Shown: in pieces, positions 17,757-27,595 of the stretch
Layout of the letters: the number at the start of each line of letters is the position of its first letter
Position numbering within the stretch: position 1 is the stretch's first letter
Source of the DNA: Paenalcaligenes suwonensis
GTDB taxonomy: Bacteria; Pseudomonadota; Gammaproteobacteria; Burkholderiales; Burkholderiaceae_B
Direction: 5' to 3'
DNA length: 64,000 nt
NCBI RefSeq assembly: GCF_011290505.1
Contig: NZ_JAANPV010000002.1
Coordinates: forward strand, 124,001-188,000
Notes under the pieces: generated by a model
Told to the model about the DNA's origin: nothing
The model's database searches: none
Seen by the model: the letters and a program-made list of their open reading frames with translations, nothing else
Translations under genes and position numbers: made by a program

Positions 17757-17814
17757 AGCGTAATTGTTTCCTCTATTTTGAGGTACAACCACTGTAACGA
17801 ACTGGGGTCGCCAA

Positions 17815-20094
17815 ATGAATCAAACCGCACAAATGATGGTAACGAAGCGTGATGGAAGAAAGGAACCCATCAATCTGGATAAAATCCATCGTGTGATTGA
17901 TTGGGCTGCCAAAGATCTGAACAATGTGTCCGTATCTCAAGTAGAGCTACAATCGCATATTCAATTTTACGATGGCATCCGTACAGACGACATCCACGAA
18001 ACTATCATTAAGTCAGCAGCCGACTTGATCTCTGAAGAGACGCCTGACTACCAATACTTGGCTGCTCGTCTCGCTATTTTCCACCTACGTAAAATTGCCT
18101 ACGGCCAGTTTGAGCCGCCTCACCTGTACGATCATGTGAAGCGCCTGACTGAAATTGGTAAATACGACCCGCATCTGCTGGCTGACTACAGCCGCGAAGA
18201 GTTTGACCAGATCAATGACTTCATTGATCACTGGCGCGATATGGATTTTTCCTACGCAGCCGTCAAACAGCTGGAAGGTAAATACTTGGTACAAAACCGC
18301 GTTACCAAGCAAATCTACGAAAGTCCCCAAATGCTGTACGTGCTGGTCGCCATGTGCTTGTTTGCCAAGTACCCTGCAGACCGCCGTCTGGACTACATCC
18401 GTCGTTTCTACGAAGCCATCTCGCTGTTCAAAATCTCGCTGCCTACACCGATTATGTCTGGTGTACGTACCCCAATGCGCCAGTTCAGCTCTTGCGTACT
18501 GATCGAGTGTGACGACAGCCTAGACAGCATCAACGCCACAACCAGTGCAATCGTAAAATACGTATCACAACGTGCCGGTATTGGTATTAACGGTGGACGT
18601 ATCCGTGCGTTGGGTAGCGAAATCCGTGGTGGTGAAGCACAGCACACCGGTTGCTTGCCCTTCTTCAAAATGTTCCAAGCTGCTGTGAAGTCTTGCTCAC
18701 AAGGCGGTGTACGTGGTGGCGCAGCTACCTTGTTCTACCCACTGTGGCACTTGGAAGTAGAGTCGCTGCTGGTACTGAAAAACAACCGTGGTATTGAAGA
18801 AAACCGTATCCGCCACTTGGACTACGGCGTGCAAATTAACCGCACCTTGTACCAACGCCTGATCAAAAACCAGCACATTACTCTGTTCTCACCGCACGAT
18901 GTACCTGATCTGTACGAAGCCTTCTTCGCTGATCAAAATGAATTCGAGCGCCTGTACGAACAGTACGAACAAGACAGTTCTATTCGCAAACGCAGCATGC
19001 CTGCTGTAGAACTGTTCTCGTTAATGATGCAAGAACGTGCCAGCACTGGCCGTATCTACATTCAGAACGTAGACCACTGCAATACACACAGCCCATTCGA
19101 CGCCAAACAAGCGCCGGTACGTCAGTCCAACCTGTGCATGGAAATTTTGTTGCCTACCAAACCATTGGAAGACATCAATGATCCAAATGGTGAGATCGCA
19201 CTGTGCACATTGTCGGCCTTCAACTTGGGTGCCTTGGAGTCCTTAGACGAACTGGAAGGCTTGGCCGACCTGATCGTACGTGCTTTAGATGCTCTACTGG
19301 ACTACCAAGACTACCCCGTTAAAGCTGCGCAAATTTCCACAGACAAACGCCGTTCATTGGGCGTGGGTGTGATCAACTACGCCTACTACCTCGCAAAGAA
19401 CAACACGCGTTACTCTGACAACAGCGCGCTGGGCCTAACACACCGCACCTTTGAAGCTATTCAGTACTACCTGCTCAAAGCCTCTATGCAGTTGGCTCAA
19501 GAGTTTGGTCCGTGCGAAGCCTTTAACGAGACCAACTACGCTGCTGGCTTGTTGCCCATCGACACGTACAAAAAAGACTTGGATTCCGTCAGCAACGAAG
19601 CCCTGCAATACGACTGGGATGCCTTGCGTGCCGAGATTCTGAAGCACGGTCTGCGTAACTCCACACTGACCGCACTGATGCCGTCCGAGACCTCCAGCCA
19701 GATCGCTAACGCGACCAACGGTATTGAGCCACCTCGTGGCGTGGTATCGGTGAAGCAATCCAAAGACGGTATCTTGCGTCAGGTAGTACCCGATCTGGAC
19801 AAGCTGAAAGGCCAGTACGAATTGCTATGGCAAATGCCAAACAACGATGGCTACCTGCGCTTGGTAGGCATCATGCAGAAATTTGTGGATCAGTCCATTT
19901 CTGCAAACACTAACTACGACCCACAACGCTTTGCCGATGGTAGGGTTCCAATGCAACAGCTGCTCAAAGACTTGCTGCACGCTTACAAGCTGGGCGTGAA
20001 AACACTGTATTACCACAACACCCGTGATGGAGCAGACGATGCTCAGGGCGTGGCAGCCGAAGACGACTGCGCGAGTGGCGCTTGCAAGATTTGA
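17815..20094 (+). CDS. nrdA: Ribonucleotide reductase class Ia, large subunit NrdA
   Basis: The catalytic alpha subunit that reduces ribonucleoside diphosphates to deoxy forms under aerobic conditions. The N-terminal ATP-cone ([19 protein letters not shown], about residues 10-28) provides overall allosteric control. Active-site residues are visible: Cys227 (FSSCVL) and Cys464 ([11 protein letters not shown]) as the redox pair, Asn439, Cys441 and Glu443 in NLCMEILLP, and the radical-relay tyrosines Tyr732 and Tyr733 in [10 protein letters not shown]. The C-terminal CASGAC (Cys752, Cys757) re-reduces the active site. Its 759 residues match Escherichia coli NrdA. The gene is followed by nrdB and a ferredoxin gene and is preceded by NrdR boxes. 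Confidence 0.97.
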   Translation: MNQTAQMMVTKRDGRKEPINLDKIHRVIDWAAKDLNNVSVSQVELQSHIQFYDGIRTDDIHETIIKSAADLISEETPDYQYLAARLAIFHLRKIAYGQFEPPHLYDHVKRLTEIGKYDPHLLADYSREEFDQINDFIDHWRDMDFSYAAVKQLEGKYLVQNRVTKQIYESPQMLYVLVAMCLFAKYPADRRLDYIRRFYEAISLFKISLPTPIMSGVRTPMRQFSSCVLIECDDSLDSINATTSAIVKYVSQRAGIGINGGRIRALGSEIRGGEAQHTGCLPFFKMFQAAVKSCSQGGVRGGAATLFYPLWHLEVESLLVLKNNRGIEENRIRHLDYGVQINRTLYQRLIKNQHITLFSPHDVPDLYEAFFADQNEFERLYEQYEQDSSIRKRSMPAVELFSLMMQERASTGRIYIQNVDHCNTHSPFDAKQAPVRQSNLCMEILLPTKPLEDINDPNGEIALCTLSAFNLGALESLDELEGLADLIVRALDALLDYQDYPVKAAQISTDKRRSLGVGVINYAYYLAKNNTRYSDNSALGLTHRTFEAIQYYLLKASMQLAQEFGPCEAFNETNYAAGLLPIDTYKKDLDSVSNEALQYDWDALRAEILKHGLRNSTLTALMPSETSSQIANATNGIEPPRGVVSVKQSKDGILRQVVPDLDKLKGQYELLWQMPNNDGYLRLVGIMQKFVDQSISANTNYDPQRFADGRVPMQQLLKDLLHAYKLGVKTLYYHNTRDGADDAQGVAAEDDCASGACKI

Positions 20095-20113
20095 TACAGA
20101 GGATGTACCAAAC

Positions 20114-21265
20114 ATGAATGACAGTACTCACAGTACGTACAGTACGTTTTCTCGCAACGATAACGATCAGCTCAAAGAACCTATGTTCTTTGGGCAGCCC
20201 GTTAACGTTGCGCGTTACGACCAGCAAAAATACCCCATTTTTGAGAAACTGATCGAGAAGCAACTCTCGTTTTTCTGGCGTCCTGAAGAAGTTGATATCA
20301 CTCAAGATCGTATCGACTACCAAAAGCTGCCCGAGCACGAGAAACACATTTTCATCAGCAACTTGAAGTACCAAACACTGCTGGACTCCATTCAAGGCCG
20401 CAGTCCTAATATGGCTTTCCTGCCATTGGTATCGTTGCCTGAGCTAGAAACATGGATTGAAACGTGGGCGTTTTCCGAAACCATTCACTCACGTTCCTAC
20501 ACTCACATCATTCGCAACATTGTGAATGATCCATCAGTTGTGTTCGATGACATCGTACGTAACGAGAACATCAAGCTGCGTGCAGCCGATATCTCGTCCT
20601 ACTACGATGACTTGATCCGTGATGCCATGTTCTACTCGCAGTTGGGTACAGGCAAACACATGATCAACGGTGTAGAGCATGACATCAATCTCTACGCGCT
20701 GAAAAAACGCATGTACCTGTGCATCATGAATGTGAACATTCTTGAGGCCATCCGTTTCTACGTGAGCTTTGCGTGTTCCTTTGCTTTTGCCGAGCGCAAA
20801 CTGATGGAAGGTAACGCCAAAATCATTCGCTTAATTGCGCGTGACGAAGCCTTGCACCTCACTGGTACACAGCATATTTTGAACATCATGCGCTCCGGCC
20901 AAGATGACCCAGAATTTGCTCAAGTCGCTCAAGATTGCGAACAAGAATGTTTTGACATGTTCAAAGACGCCGCTAACCAAGAGAAACAATGGGCAGAGTA
21001 CCTGTTCCGTGACGGCTCCATGATCGGCTTAAACAAAGACATCCTAAGCCAATACGTTGAGTACATCACCAACATCCGTATGGAAGCAGTAGGTTTGAAA
21101 CCCGCCTTCGAGCGCATCAAAAACAACCCTATTCCTTGGATCAACACGTGGTTGTCGTCAGACACAGTACAAGTAGCCCCACAAGAAGTAGAGCTGAGCT
21201 CGTACTTGGTGGGCCAGATCAACGCCGAAGTATCGGTTGACGACCTGAGCAATATCGAACTGTGA
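20114..21265 (+). CDS. nrdB: Ribonucleotide reductase class Ia, small subunit NrdB
   Basis: Provides the diferric-tyrosyl radical needed by NrdA. The start is ATG 20114 ([10 protein letters not shown], 383 residues) with AGAGGA upstream; a longer open frame begins inside nrdA and is not used. Iron ligands and radical residue match Escherichia coli NrdB shifted by seven: Asp91 (TLLDSI), Glu122 and His125 in [13 protein letters not shown], radical Tyr129, and the later Glu/His pairs in [10 protein letters not shown] and [12 protein letters not shown]. The C-terminal tail ([11 protein letters not shown]) is the segment that binds NrdA. The gap after nrdA is 19 bases, and its stop overlaps the ferredoxin start (GTGA). 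Confidence 0.97.
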   Translation: MNDSTHSTYSTFSRNDNDQLKEPMFFGQPVNVARYDQQKYPIFEKLIEKQLSFFWRPEEVDITQDRIDYQKLPEHEKHIFISNLKYQTLLDSIQGRSPNMAFLPLVSLPELETWIETWAFSETIHSRSYTHIIRNIVNDPSVVFDDIVRNENIKLRAADISSYYDDLIRDAMFYSQLGTGKHMINGVEHDINLYALKKRMYLCIMNVNILEAIRFYVSFACSFAFAERKLMEGNAKIIRLIARDEALHLTGTQHILNIMRSGQDDPEFAQVAQDCEQECFDMFKDAANQEKQWAEYLFRDGSMIGLNKDILSQYVEYITNIRMEAVGLKPAFERIKNNPIPWINTWLSSDTVQVAPQEVELSSYLVGQINAEVSVDDLSNIEL

Positions 21266-21576
21266 CCAGCGTCACCACCAGCAGTACAGTTCTACATGTA
21301 CTGGACGGAGAAAGCTTGCTGGAAGCACTGGAACGCACCGGCCACGAGGTCGAATTCCAGTGCCGCAGCGGCTACTGCGGCATGTGCAGGGTGCCATTAA
21401 TAGATGGCGAGGTGGAATACCCAGATCCACCTTTGGCCTTTATAGGGCCATCTGAAATCCTACCCTGCTGCTGTCGCGTTACCAAAGCGATCACCATAGA
21501 ATGCCGGATCACCAAAGCCCCTGTGCAATTGCAGTTTGATATGCCAGGCCAGCAGTTGGAACTACCGGAAGAATAA
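21262..21576 (+). CDS. 2Fe-2S ferredoxin, YfaE-like, of the nrdAB operon
   Basis: A 104-residue plant-type ferredoxin. The cluster ligands are Cys34, Cys39 and Cys42 in CRSGYCGMC and one of three adjacent cysteines at 69-71 in ILPCCCR. YfaE in Escherichia coli, also directly after nrdB, helps assemble and maintain the diferric-tyrosyl cofactor, and the same job is inferred here. It starts at GTG 21262, overlapping the nrdB stop by four bases, so translation is coupled. The triple cysteine is unusual and leaves the fourth ligand ambiguous. The operon ends at the hairpin 21577-21613. Confidence 0.88.
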   Translation: MTSVTTSSTVLHVLDGESLLEALERTGHEVEFQCRSGYCGMCRVPLIDGEVEYPDPPLAFIGPSEILPCCCRVTKAITIECRITKAPVQLQFDMPGQQLELPEE

Positions 21577-21613
21577 GAAAAAAGCCCTCACAGTTTGTGT
21601 AGGGCTTTTTTCT
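21577..21613. terminator. Bidirectional terminator between the ferredoxin gene and the PPH gene
   Basis: The perfect inverted repeat AGAAAAAAGCCCT/AGGGCTTTTTTCT with a 12-base loop lies between two convergent operons and has A and U runs on both sides. Confidence 0.85.
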
Positions 21614-21638
21614 TGGGTGCGGGCATCAGTGTTTGGGT

Positions 21639-22511
21639 TTAGCGTAAAAACTCGCTCTCCAGCTTACGCATCGCTGCATCACCTTGCAGATCCAAAATAT
21701 CTTTCACTGTGGGCAACTGCGCATTCACGTTTTGTATGCCGCCATCCGCACGTATTTGCGCAAACACCGAACGCATGGCGTGTACCGCAGCACGAATGGC
21801 GTGATTACCGTAAATCACAACAGCCACTTTTTTTAGATCGCGAATGGCCTGTTCGGTAAGTTGTGGATAGGCGGTTGGAACTAACACCAGCGGTACCTTG
21901 CCTGACCAACCCTCAGTAAATGCGATGATTTCGTCTGGCGTTTTTTGCTTAGAATGAATCAAGATGGCATCAGCGCCTGCTTCCGCATAGGCCTCTGCTC
22001 GGCGCAAGGCTTCGGCCTGCCCCAAGCCGGCTATCAGTGCTTCTACGCGCCCCACCACCACAAAGTCAGGATCATGCCTGGCAGCACACGCTGCGGCAAT
22101 TTTCCCTTGAAACTCTTCAATGCGCACCAACTCTTGACGGCCATCGCTGCGCAAGCTGGTATCTTTTGGAAAGCTTTTATCTTCCATCACAATGGCTGAA
22201 GCACCCGCCGCTTCGTACTGTGGCACGACGTAGCTAACGTTAATGGCATTACCAAAACCCGTATCAATATCAGCAATCAACGGGATGGAGGTGCGCTGGG
22301 CTATCGCACGCATCATGTCTAGGTGCTGACCCATAGACAGAATATTGGCATCAGGCACTGCAAAACTTGCCGACAGTTCAAAGCCACTACCCCAGATGGC
22401 ATCAAAACCAGCCTCTTCAGCTAACAGTGCCGCTAAAGGGTTGTGTGCCGCCATAGCGGTTTGCAAAGTACCGTTTTCTAATGCTGAACGTAAACGCTGA
22501 TGTTTAGTCAT
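21639..22511 (-). CDS. palA: Phosphonopyruvate hydrolase (PEP mutase/isocitrate lyase superfamily)
   Basis: Splits the C-P bond of 3-phosphonopyruvate to give pyruvate and phosphate. The 290-residue length and the runs GIWGSGFELSAS-like (here DAIWGSGFELSASF), IPLIADIDTGFGN and YEAAGASAIVMEDK match the hydrolase of Variovorax sp. Pal2 as I remember it. The decisive site is the gating loop EDKSFPKDTSL: Thr118 stands where PEP mutases have a catalytic Asn (EDKxxxKxNS). Metal-site acids Asp81, Asp83 and Glu110 are present. AGGAG precedes the ATG. It is the last gene of the operon, 13 bases after an aminotransferase that can make phosphonopyruvate from phosphonoalanine. No phosphonopyruvate decarboxylase or phosphonate-synthesis gene is nearby, which also argues for catabolism. 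Confidence 0.88.
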   Translation of the reverse strand: MTKHQRLRSALENGTLQTAMAAHNPLAALLAEEAGFDAIWGSGFELSASFAVPDANILSMGQHLDMMRAIAQRTSIPLIADIDTGFGNAINVSYVVPQYEAAGASAIVMEDKSFPKDTSLRSDGRQELVRIEEFQGKIAAACAARHDPDFVVVGRVEALIAGLGQAEALRRAEAYAEAGADAILIHSKQKTPDEIIAFTEGWSGKVPLVLVPTAYPQLTEQAIRDLKKVAVVIYGNHAIRAAVHAMRSVFAQIRADGGIQNVNAQLPTVKDILDLQGDAAMRKLESEFLR

Positions 22512-22524
22512 GATTTTTTGTCTC

Positions 22525-23751
22525 CTAGAACGATTCGCAAGCCGTTTTAATGCGGCTTAATGCCACCTCTAAATCGCTATCTGAGGCGGCATACGATAAG
22601 CGTAGATAACCTGGCAAACCAAAGGCAGACCCCGGCACACCAGCCACACCCGCCTCGCGCAACAGGTACAACGCAAAATCTTGATCCGTCGCGATCAACT
22701 GACCAATGGCATTACGTTGCCCCAGTAATGCTTGGCAATCAATCAGCGCATAGAACGCACCATCTGGTTTAAGGCAGGACAACCCTGGGGTTTGCTCTAC
22801 AGAGGCCAACAAATTATCGCGTCGACGTTGGTAATGGCTGACAAATTTCTCTAAGAAATCCATAGGACCGTCTAAGGCTGCAATGGCTGCATACTGACTG
22901 ATGGTGCAGGTATGCGAGGTAGCCTGCGACTGCACCAAGTTCATGGCTTTAATCAGTTCAAGCGGGCCTGCGGCATAGCCCACACGCCACCCTGTCATCG
23001 CAAAGGCTTTAGACACGCCATTAATGGTTAAGGTACGTTCGGCCAAATCGGGAGCAACCGCTGCTGGTGTGGCAAAGGCCACGTTTTCATAGCGGATTTT
23101 CTCGTAAATATCATCGGCCATCACCCACACATGCGGATGACGACGTAGTACTTCAGCCAACGCCTTCAATTCGTCTACGCTGTACACCGCACCACTAGGG
23201 TTTGATGGTGAGTTCAACATCAACCATTTGGTTCTAGGGGTAATGGCCTCTTCTAGCTGTTCGGGAGTGAGCTTAAATCCGGTATCTGCACCACAACGTA
23301 CTAGCACGGGTTTGCCACCCGCCAACACCACCATTTCCGAGTAAGACACCCACGCAGGTACGGGAATCACCACCTCATCGCCCGCTTGTACGGTAGCTTG
23401 CAACGCGTTGTACAGCGTTTGCTTGGCCCCGCAACCGACTTGGATTTGATCGGGGCTATAACGCAAGCCGTAATCACGTTCAAACTGTCTACTGACGGCT
23501 TCACGTAACGCCAACAACCCAGCCACTTCCGTGTAGTAGGACTTATTTTCATCAATAGCCTGTTTAGCGGCATCCAGCACATGCTGCGGAGGAGCAAAGT
23601 CAGGCTCCCCCTGACTCAAGGTAATCACATCGCGCCCTTCTCTACGCAACTGATTCGCCAATCGGGTCATTTCTTTGGTTGCGGACGGCTTGGCAGATAA
23701 CACCCGCTGAGCAAAAAAGCCGTGGTCCTGATAAATGGAGCTATGGTCCAT
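22525..23751 (-). CDS. Class I/II PLP aminotransferase, probably for phosphonoalanine
   Basis: A 408-residue fold-type I aminotransferase of the AspC I-beta group. The PLP lysine is Lys248 in NGVSKAFAMTGWRVGYA; SPSNPSG (Asn184), Asp214 in MADDIYEK and Tyr216 are in place. By family alone it would be called aspartate or alanine transaminase. Its place between the ABC transporter and phosphonopyruvate hydrolase suggests that it converts L-phosphonoalanine to phosphonopyruvate, the role of PalB in Variovorax sp. Pal2. The gap to the permease gene is seven bases and the gap to the hydrolase 13 bases, so all belong to one operon. AGGA lies five bases before the ATG. Confidence 0.82.
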   Translation of the reverse strand: MDHSSIYQDHGFFAQRVLSAKPSATKEMTRLANQLRREGRDVITLSQGEPDFAPPQHVLDAAKQAIDENKSYYTEVAGLLALREAVSRQFERDYGLRYSPDQIQVGCGAKQTLYNALQATVQAGDEVVIPVPAWVSYSEMVVLAGGKPVLVRCGADTGFKLTPEQLEEAITPRTKWLMLNSPSNPSGAVYSVDELKALAEVLRRHPHVWVMADDIYEKIRYENVAFATPAAVAPDLAERTLTINGVSKAFAMTGWRVGYAAGPLELIKAMNLVQSQATSHTCTISQYAAIAALDGPMDFLEKFVSHYQRRRDNLLASVEQTPGLSCLKPDGAFYALIDCQALLGQRNAIGQLIATDQDFALYLLREAGVAGVPGSAFGLPGYLRLSYAASDSDLEVALSRIKTACESF

Positions 23752-23758
23752 GGGAGTC

Positions 23759-25417
23759 CTATATTTTTAATCTACAAACAAAACGAGCGAACAATAAGGG
23801 GATAAATATGCTTAGCAGCAAGATCACACTGTATGCACTAGCTTGGGCCAGTCGCCCACTATCCACCAACTGAAAAATCTCAATAGGCATGGTGTTCATG
23901 CCACCAAAATACAAAACCACGGTTGCAGACAACTCTGACAACGTTGTGATCCACATCAGCACAGCTGCTGCCCATACCGCAGGCATTACCAAGGGCAACA
24001 CCACCCGCACAAAGCTACGAAATGGCGATACACCCAAGCTAATAGAGGCTTCTTCTATAGACGACTTCAGGTTGAACATGGGGCCCATCGCCGCACGTAC
24101 GCTGGTGGGCACACGGCGCAAGAAATACGCCAAGCCCATAATCATCCATGTACCAGTTAGCACTAACCAACCGCTGTTAAACGCATTAATTAACGCTATA
24201 CCCAACACCGTGCCAGCAATGGTCAACGGCAACATCACCACAGCATCTAAACAGTGGGTTAACCACGAAGGTCGCTTGGTGATTAAGTACGCCGTTAACA
24301 CCGAGAACACCACCCCCACTACGGTGGCAATGGTGGCTAAAAATAACGAGTTATACAAAGGCTCTGGTGCACGCATCAATGCGTACTCCACGTGCTTCAA
24401 TGTCCATGACCCATATCGCAAAACAGGCCCTACCGACTGGGTGAAAGCCGTAATGCACACCACAATGACAGGCACTAATGACACCAGCACCACGCTACTG
24501 ACAAAAGTCACCGCCAACGCTGCCGATATACCTGTAATTCGAATAGCCACCGGTGCACGGCCTGATTCCATTTGATATTGCCGGCGCTCTACCACCGTTT
24601 TTTGCACGATGACTACCAACAACCCCAACATAATCAACACGGTTGCCAACGTACTTTGCATTTGAGGACTGCCCCCCATTTCGCTGACAAATTCGTTGTA
24701 CGTCTTCACCGCTAAAACAGGAGTATGCGCACCCAGCAACGCCGGTACACCAAAGTCACCAATCACATGCATGAATACAATCAGTGCGCCTGCACCAATA
24801 GCCGGCAACATCAAGGGTTGCGTAACGGTCAGCAGCACATGAAGCGGTGGTCTACCCAGGCTAGTGGCCGCCTCTTCTAACGACCTGTCCATACTTTTCA
24901 AACCAGCCAAAATGGGCACAAACGCATACACATAGTTGGTCAGCGTCATCACAAAGATCAGCCCCCACCATGAGAACAAGGAAGGCAGTTGTACATCCCA
25001 GGTGCTTAACCAACTGTTCACTACACCTTGCTTGCCCAACACCACTATCCACGACGCGGCTACCACCACATCAGGCACCACCAAGGTGAGTAATGGCAAC
25101 GCACCAATTAGCGCCGCCACGGGGAAAGACAACCTAGCCAACACTACCGCCAGCGCACCACCCAATAGCACGCTCGTTACGGTAACAGCCACGCCTAAAA
25201 TCAGTGTATTGACCAACGCGTCACGGTAGGAGGCTTCTGACCAAAAGCGCTGAAACCCCGTCAACGAAAATTGGCCCGATTCATCTTGCCAAGCATCTAC
25301 CATCACGCCCAGAATGGGCCACAATAAAAAATAGCCCAATACCAGCAAACTCAACAGCGCCCACGCCAACCAAACCGGATCACGACGCAAAGAGCCTAAT
25401 AGAGCTGACGCCATCAT
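23759..25417 (-). CDS. ABC transporter permease, two fused halves (FbpB/2-AEP type)
   Basis: A 552-residue inner-membrane permease made of two six-helix halves in one chain. Each half carries an EAA loop: EEAATSLGRPPLHVLL near residue 180 and EEASISLGVSPFRSF near residue 465. Fused permeases of this kind occur in ferric-iron (FbpB), thiamine and 2-aminoethylphosphonate importers. The operon context points to a phosphonate, most simply phosphonoalanine, rather than iron. The ATG overlaps the stop of the ATPase gene by four bases (ATGA). One chain supplies both membrane halves, so no second permease gene is needed or seen. Confidence 0.87.
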   Translation of the reverse strand: MMASALLGSLRRDPVWLAWALLSLLVLGYFLLWPILGVMVDAWQDESGQFSLTGFQRFWSEASYRDALVNTLILGVAVTVTSVLLGGALAVVLARLSFPVAALIGALPLLTLVVPDVVVAASWIVVLGKQGVVNSWLSTWDVQLPSLFSWWGLIFVMTLTNYVYAFVPILAGLKSMDRSLEEAATSLGRPPLHVLLTVTQPLMLPAIGAGALIVFMHVIGDFGVPALLGAHTPVLAVKTYNEFVSEMGGSPQMQSTLATVLIMLGLLVVIVQKTVVERRQYQMESGRAPVAIRITGISAALAVTFVSSVVLVSLVPVIVVCITAFTQSVGPVLRYGSWTLKHVEYALMRAPEPLYNSLFLATIATVVGVVFSVLTAYLITKRPSWLTHCLDAVVMLPLTIAGTVLGIALINAFNSGWLVLTGTWMIMGLAYFLRRVPTSVRAAMGPMFNLKSSIEEASISLGVSPFRSFVRVVLPLVMPAVWAAAVLMWITTLSELSATVVLYFGGMNTMPIEIFQLVDSGRLAQASAYSVILLLSIFIPLLFARFVCRLKI

Positions 25418-26478
25418 TCACCCCTTACCAGTACCGCATCAGCAGGCACGGCCACCCATACCTGATCATGGGCTTTTTTACTGGAACCATAAGTGTGACT
25501 CCATGCGTTCAACCACAGCTCACCACATTCAGTGCGAACTTTGTAACGCGTGAGTGCGCCCAAGAACTCCACCGTGAGAATCTGCCCTGCAATGACAGCC
25601 TCTTGCGACTCTGAACGCTCTACAAAACGCAGCTTTTCTGGACGCACAGCCAAGCACAAACCCGGCTCCCACGCTCTGGAATGGTTAGAGTGCAGCACCC
25701 CCGCACTGCTGCTAAAGCGCCTAATTTCCGCCACGTTTTTAATCAGCTCTTGCTGCAGAGGAATAATGTTCGCGCCGCCTACAAAATCTGCCGTAAAGCG
25801 TGTTTCTGGCTGTGCATAAATTGCACTAGGTGTACCTACTTGCACCACTTCACCACTGCGCATCACCGCAATATGATCCGAAATAGATAGCGCCTCTTCC
25901 TGATCGTGGGTGACAAAAACGGTAGTTAAACCAGCCTCTTTTTGCAACTCACGCACCATGTCGCGCAGCTCTACGCGCAGCTTCACATCCAGTGCGGATA
26001 GGGGCTCATCTAACAACAAAATACTGGGCTTAATCACCAAGGCTCGTGCCATAGCGACTCGTTGGCGCTGCCCACCCGATAACTCGGACGGCATACGGTC
26101 TGACAAGGTTGCTAAGCCCACTCTACCCAACATTTGCACAGACGCGGCTTTCGCATCGGCCTTACTGTAGCCCCGCGCCACTAAGCCATAACTCACGTTA
26201 TCCAACACCGACCTGTCGGGGAACAAAGCGTAATCTTGAAACACCATTCCCACATTACGTTTGTGGGCAGGAATACGCGTGACGTTTTGATCACCAAAAT
26301 AGATCTGCCCCGCATCAGGGCGCACAAAACCAGCCAACATGCGTAGCAAGGTGGTTTTGCCGCACCCAGACGGCCCCAACAAGGTGAAAAAGGAGCCGCT
26401 GGGAATGGTCAACTGCAACTGATTAAACAGTTGCTGACGACCGTAAGACTGCGAAATCGAGGAAAAAACAAGTTCCAT
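25414..26478 (-). CDS. ABC transporter ATP-binding protein (PotA/FbpC type)
   Basis: A 354-residue ATPase that drives the importer. Walker A is GPSGCGKTT (about 36-44), the Q loop lies in GMVFQDYALFP, the signature is LSGGQRQRVAMARAL and Walker B is LLLDEPLSALD; a TOBE-like regulatory part fills the last 110 residues. GAGGAA precedes the ATG. It overlaps the permease start and follows the binding-protein gene by 12 bases. The family (CUT1/iron/phosphonate type) does not give the substrate; the operon suggests phosphonoalanine or a related aminophosphonate. Confidence 0.9.
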   Translation of the reverse strand: MELVFSSISQSYGRQQLFNQLQLTIPSGSFFTLLGPSGCGKTTLLRMLAGFVRPDAGQIYFGDQNVTRIPAHKRNVGMVFQDYALFPDRSVLDNVSYGLVARGYSKADAKAASVQMLGRVGLATLSDRMPSELSGGQRQRVAMARALVIKPSILLLDEPLSALDVKLRVELRDMVRELQKEAGLTTVFVTHDQEEALSISDHIAVMRSGEVVQVGTPSAIYAQPETRFTADFVGGANIIPLQQELIKNVAEIRRFSSSAGVLHSNHSRAWEPGLCLAVRPEKLRFVERSESQEAVIAGQILTVEFLGALTRYKVRTECGELWLNAWSHTYGSSKKAHDQVWVAVPADAVLVRGE

Positions 26479-26490
26479 ACTTTCCTCAAA

Positions 26491-27474
26491 TTAGCGAGCA
26501 GCAACCAAAGCACGCCACTCAGCCAAAAAGGCCTCACGCTCTGCGCCCATTTGTTGGTCGCTAAGCTCAAACTGTTTGATGCTGCCCAGATCAGGTAAAT
26601 CCACTACGCTGTTCACCGAGATATCGTCACGTAATGGACGACGGAAGGCGGTACTCAACACCAAAGTTTGTGCATCTTTAGAGGCCAAGTAGTCATACAG
26701 TTTCTTAGCGTCATCCGTATTCTTACCGTCTTTAATCAGCGCCATGCCTTCAGGTGATAAGAAAGTGCCTTCGGCTGGATACACCAACTGGATTTCGTCC
26801 ATGCCACCATCTACATATTGGTACGCGGCATATTCCATCGTGACACCAACCGGAAACTCACCCAAGGCCACACCCTCGTACGCACCCGCTGTAGTGCCGA
26901 CAAATACGGCGTTCTGCACTATTTTTTTGTAGAGCTCTTCACCCATCAAGACTTTCAAACCATACAACGCCACATACGACGAACTGCTGCGCTCGGGGTC
27001 AGGAATAACAATTTTGTTTTTCCACTCTGGCTGCGCTAAGTCTGCCCAACTCGTGGGTGCTTTCAAACCATTGAGCTGTTTATCATTCACCATCAATACG
27101 CTGACATGCGTATTGGTGCCTAGCCATAACTGCTCAGGGCCATGAAATGCGGCAGGAATTTTCCCAGCTTCGGCTGTTTGGTAAGACTCAAAATACGGTG
27201 CATATTGCGACAAGGTAGAAAACCCGCCCGACCAGAAAATATCGCCCAACGGATTTTGTGCCTCTGCCTTAATGCGCTGCATCAACGCGCCGCTACCTGC
27301 TCGTACGACTGAGACTGAAATATCGGGATGTTTTTTGGTGAACTCATCAATAACGCGATTCACTACCTCTACGTTATTTGACGAATACAGCACCACCTCA
27401 CCAGCCTGAGCAGAGCCAAATGCACCTGCCATTACCATGAGTAAAACTGATAGTTTATGTGTGAGTTTTTGCAT
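26491..27474 (-). CDS. Periplasmic solute-binding protein of the phosphonate operon
   Basis: A 327-residue family 1 binding protein with a signal peptide (MQKLTHKLSVLLMVMAGAFG, cut near SAQA). It resembles FbpA-like and 2-aminoethylphosphonate-binding proteins: VVLYSSNNVEVV at the mature start and DIFWSGGFSTLSQY near residues 78-91, where the DIFW.GG run is common in this group. The adjacent tyrosines of FbpA that bind iron are not evident, so an anionic organic ligand is more likely. It is the first gene of the minus-strand operon, so its transcript starts in the 121-base gap facing the LysR gene. Ligand choice is inferred from the catabolic genes downstream. Confidence 0.85.
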   Translation of the reverse strand: MQKLTHKLSVLLMVMAGAFGSAQAGEVVLYSSNNVEVVNRVIDEFTKKHPDISVSVVRAGSGALMQRIKAEAQNPLGDIFWSGGFSTLSQYAPYFESYQTAEAGKIPAAFHGPEQLWLGTNTHVSVLMVNDKQLNGLKAPTSWADLAQPEWKNKIVIPDPERSSSSYVALYGLKVLMGEELYKKIVQNAVFVGTTAGAYEGVALGEFPVGVTMEYAAYQYVDGGMDEIQLVYPAEGTFLSPEGMALIKDGKNTDDAKKLYDYLASKDAQTLVLSTAFRRPLRDDISVNSVVDLPDLGSIKQFELSDQQMGAEREAFLAEWRALVAAR

Positions 27475-27510
27475 GAAAAGCTACCTTTTTCGCAATTGAA
27501 ACGAGATTTT

Positions 27511-27534
27511 CATACATGCTATATAGGCTATATG
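27511..27534. promoter_or_regulatory. Possible LysR operator in the divergent region
   Basis: CATACATGCTATATAGGCTATATG has CATA/TATG ends and a direct repeat GCTATAT 9 bases apart. It lies between the binding-protein gene and the LysR gene, where such regulators bind. The match to a general T-N11-A motif is loose. Confidence 0.3.
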
Positions 27535-27595
27535 ACTAGGAAGTTACATCCCACCCCAACTATGCGCACAGCGCTATCAAGGATGAGTTTTAGTC

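Larger units (their letters stand above)
17271..17814. other. 544-base intergenic region upstream of nrdA
   Basis: No supported gene lies here. The left 350 bases (17271-17620) show nothing I can name. The right part holds a candidate promoter (17629-17658), two NrdR boxes (17636-17651 and 17669-17684), a short frame of 14 codons (17713-17757) and a terminator-like hairpin with a U run (17720-17756) before the nrdA start at 17815. Confidence 0.7.

Noticed and set aside
21639-22511. PEP phosphomutase of a phosphonate-synthesis pathway
   Set aside because: The loop has Thr118 in place of the catalytic Asn, and no phosphonopyruvate decarboxylase or other synthesis genes are nearby; a transporter and transaminase are.
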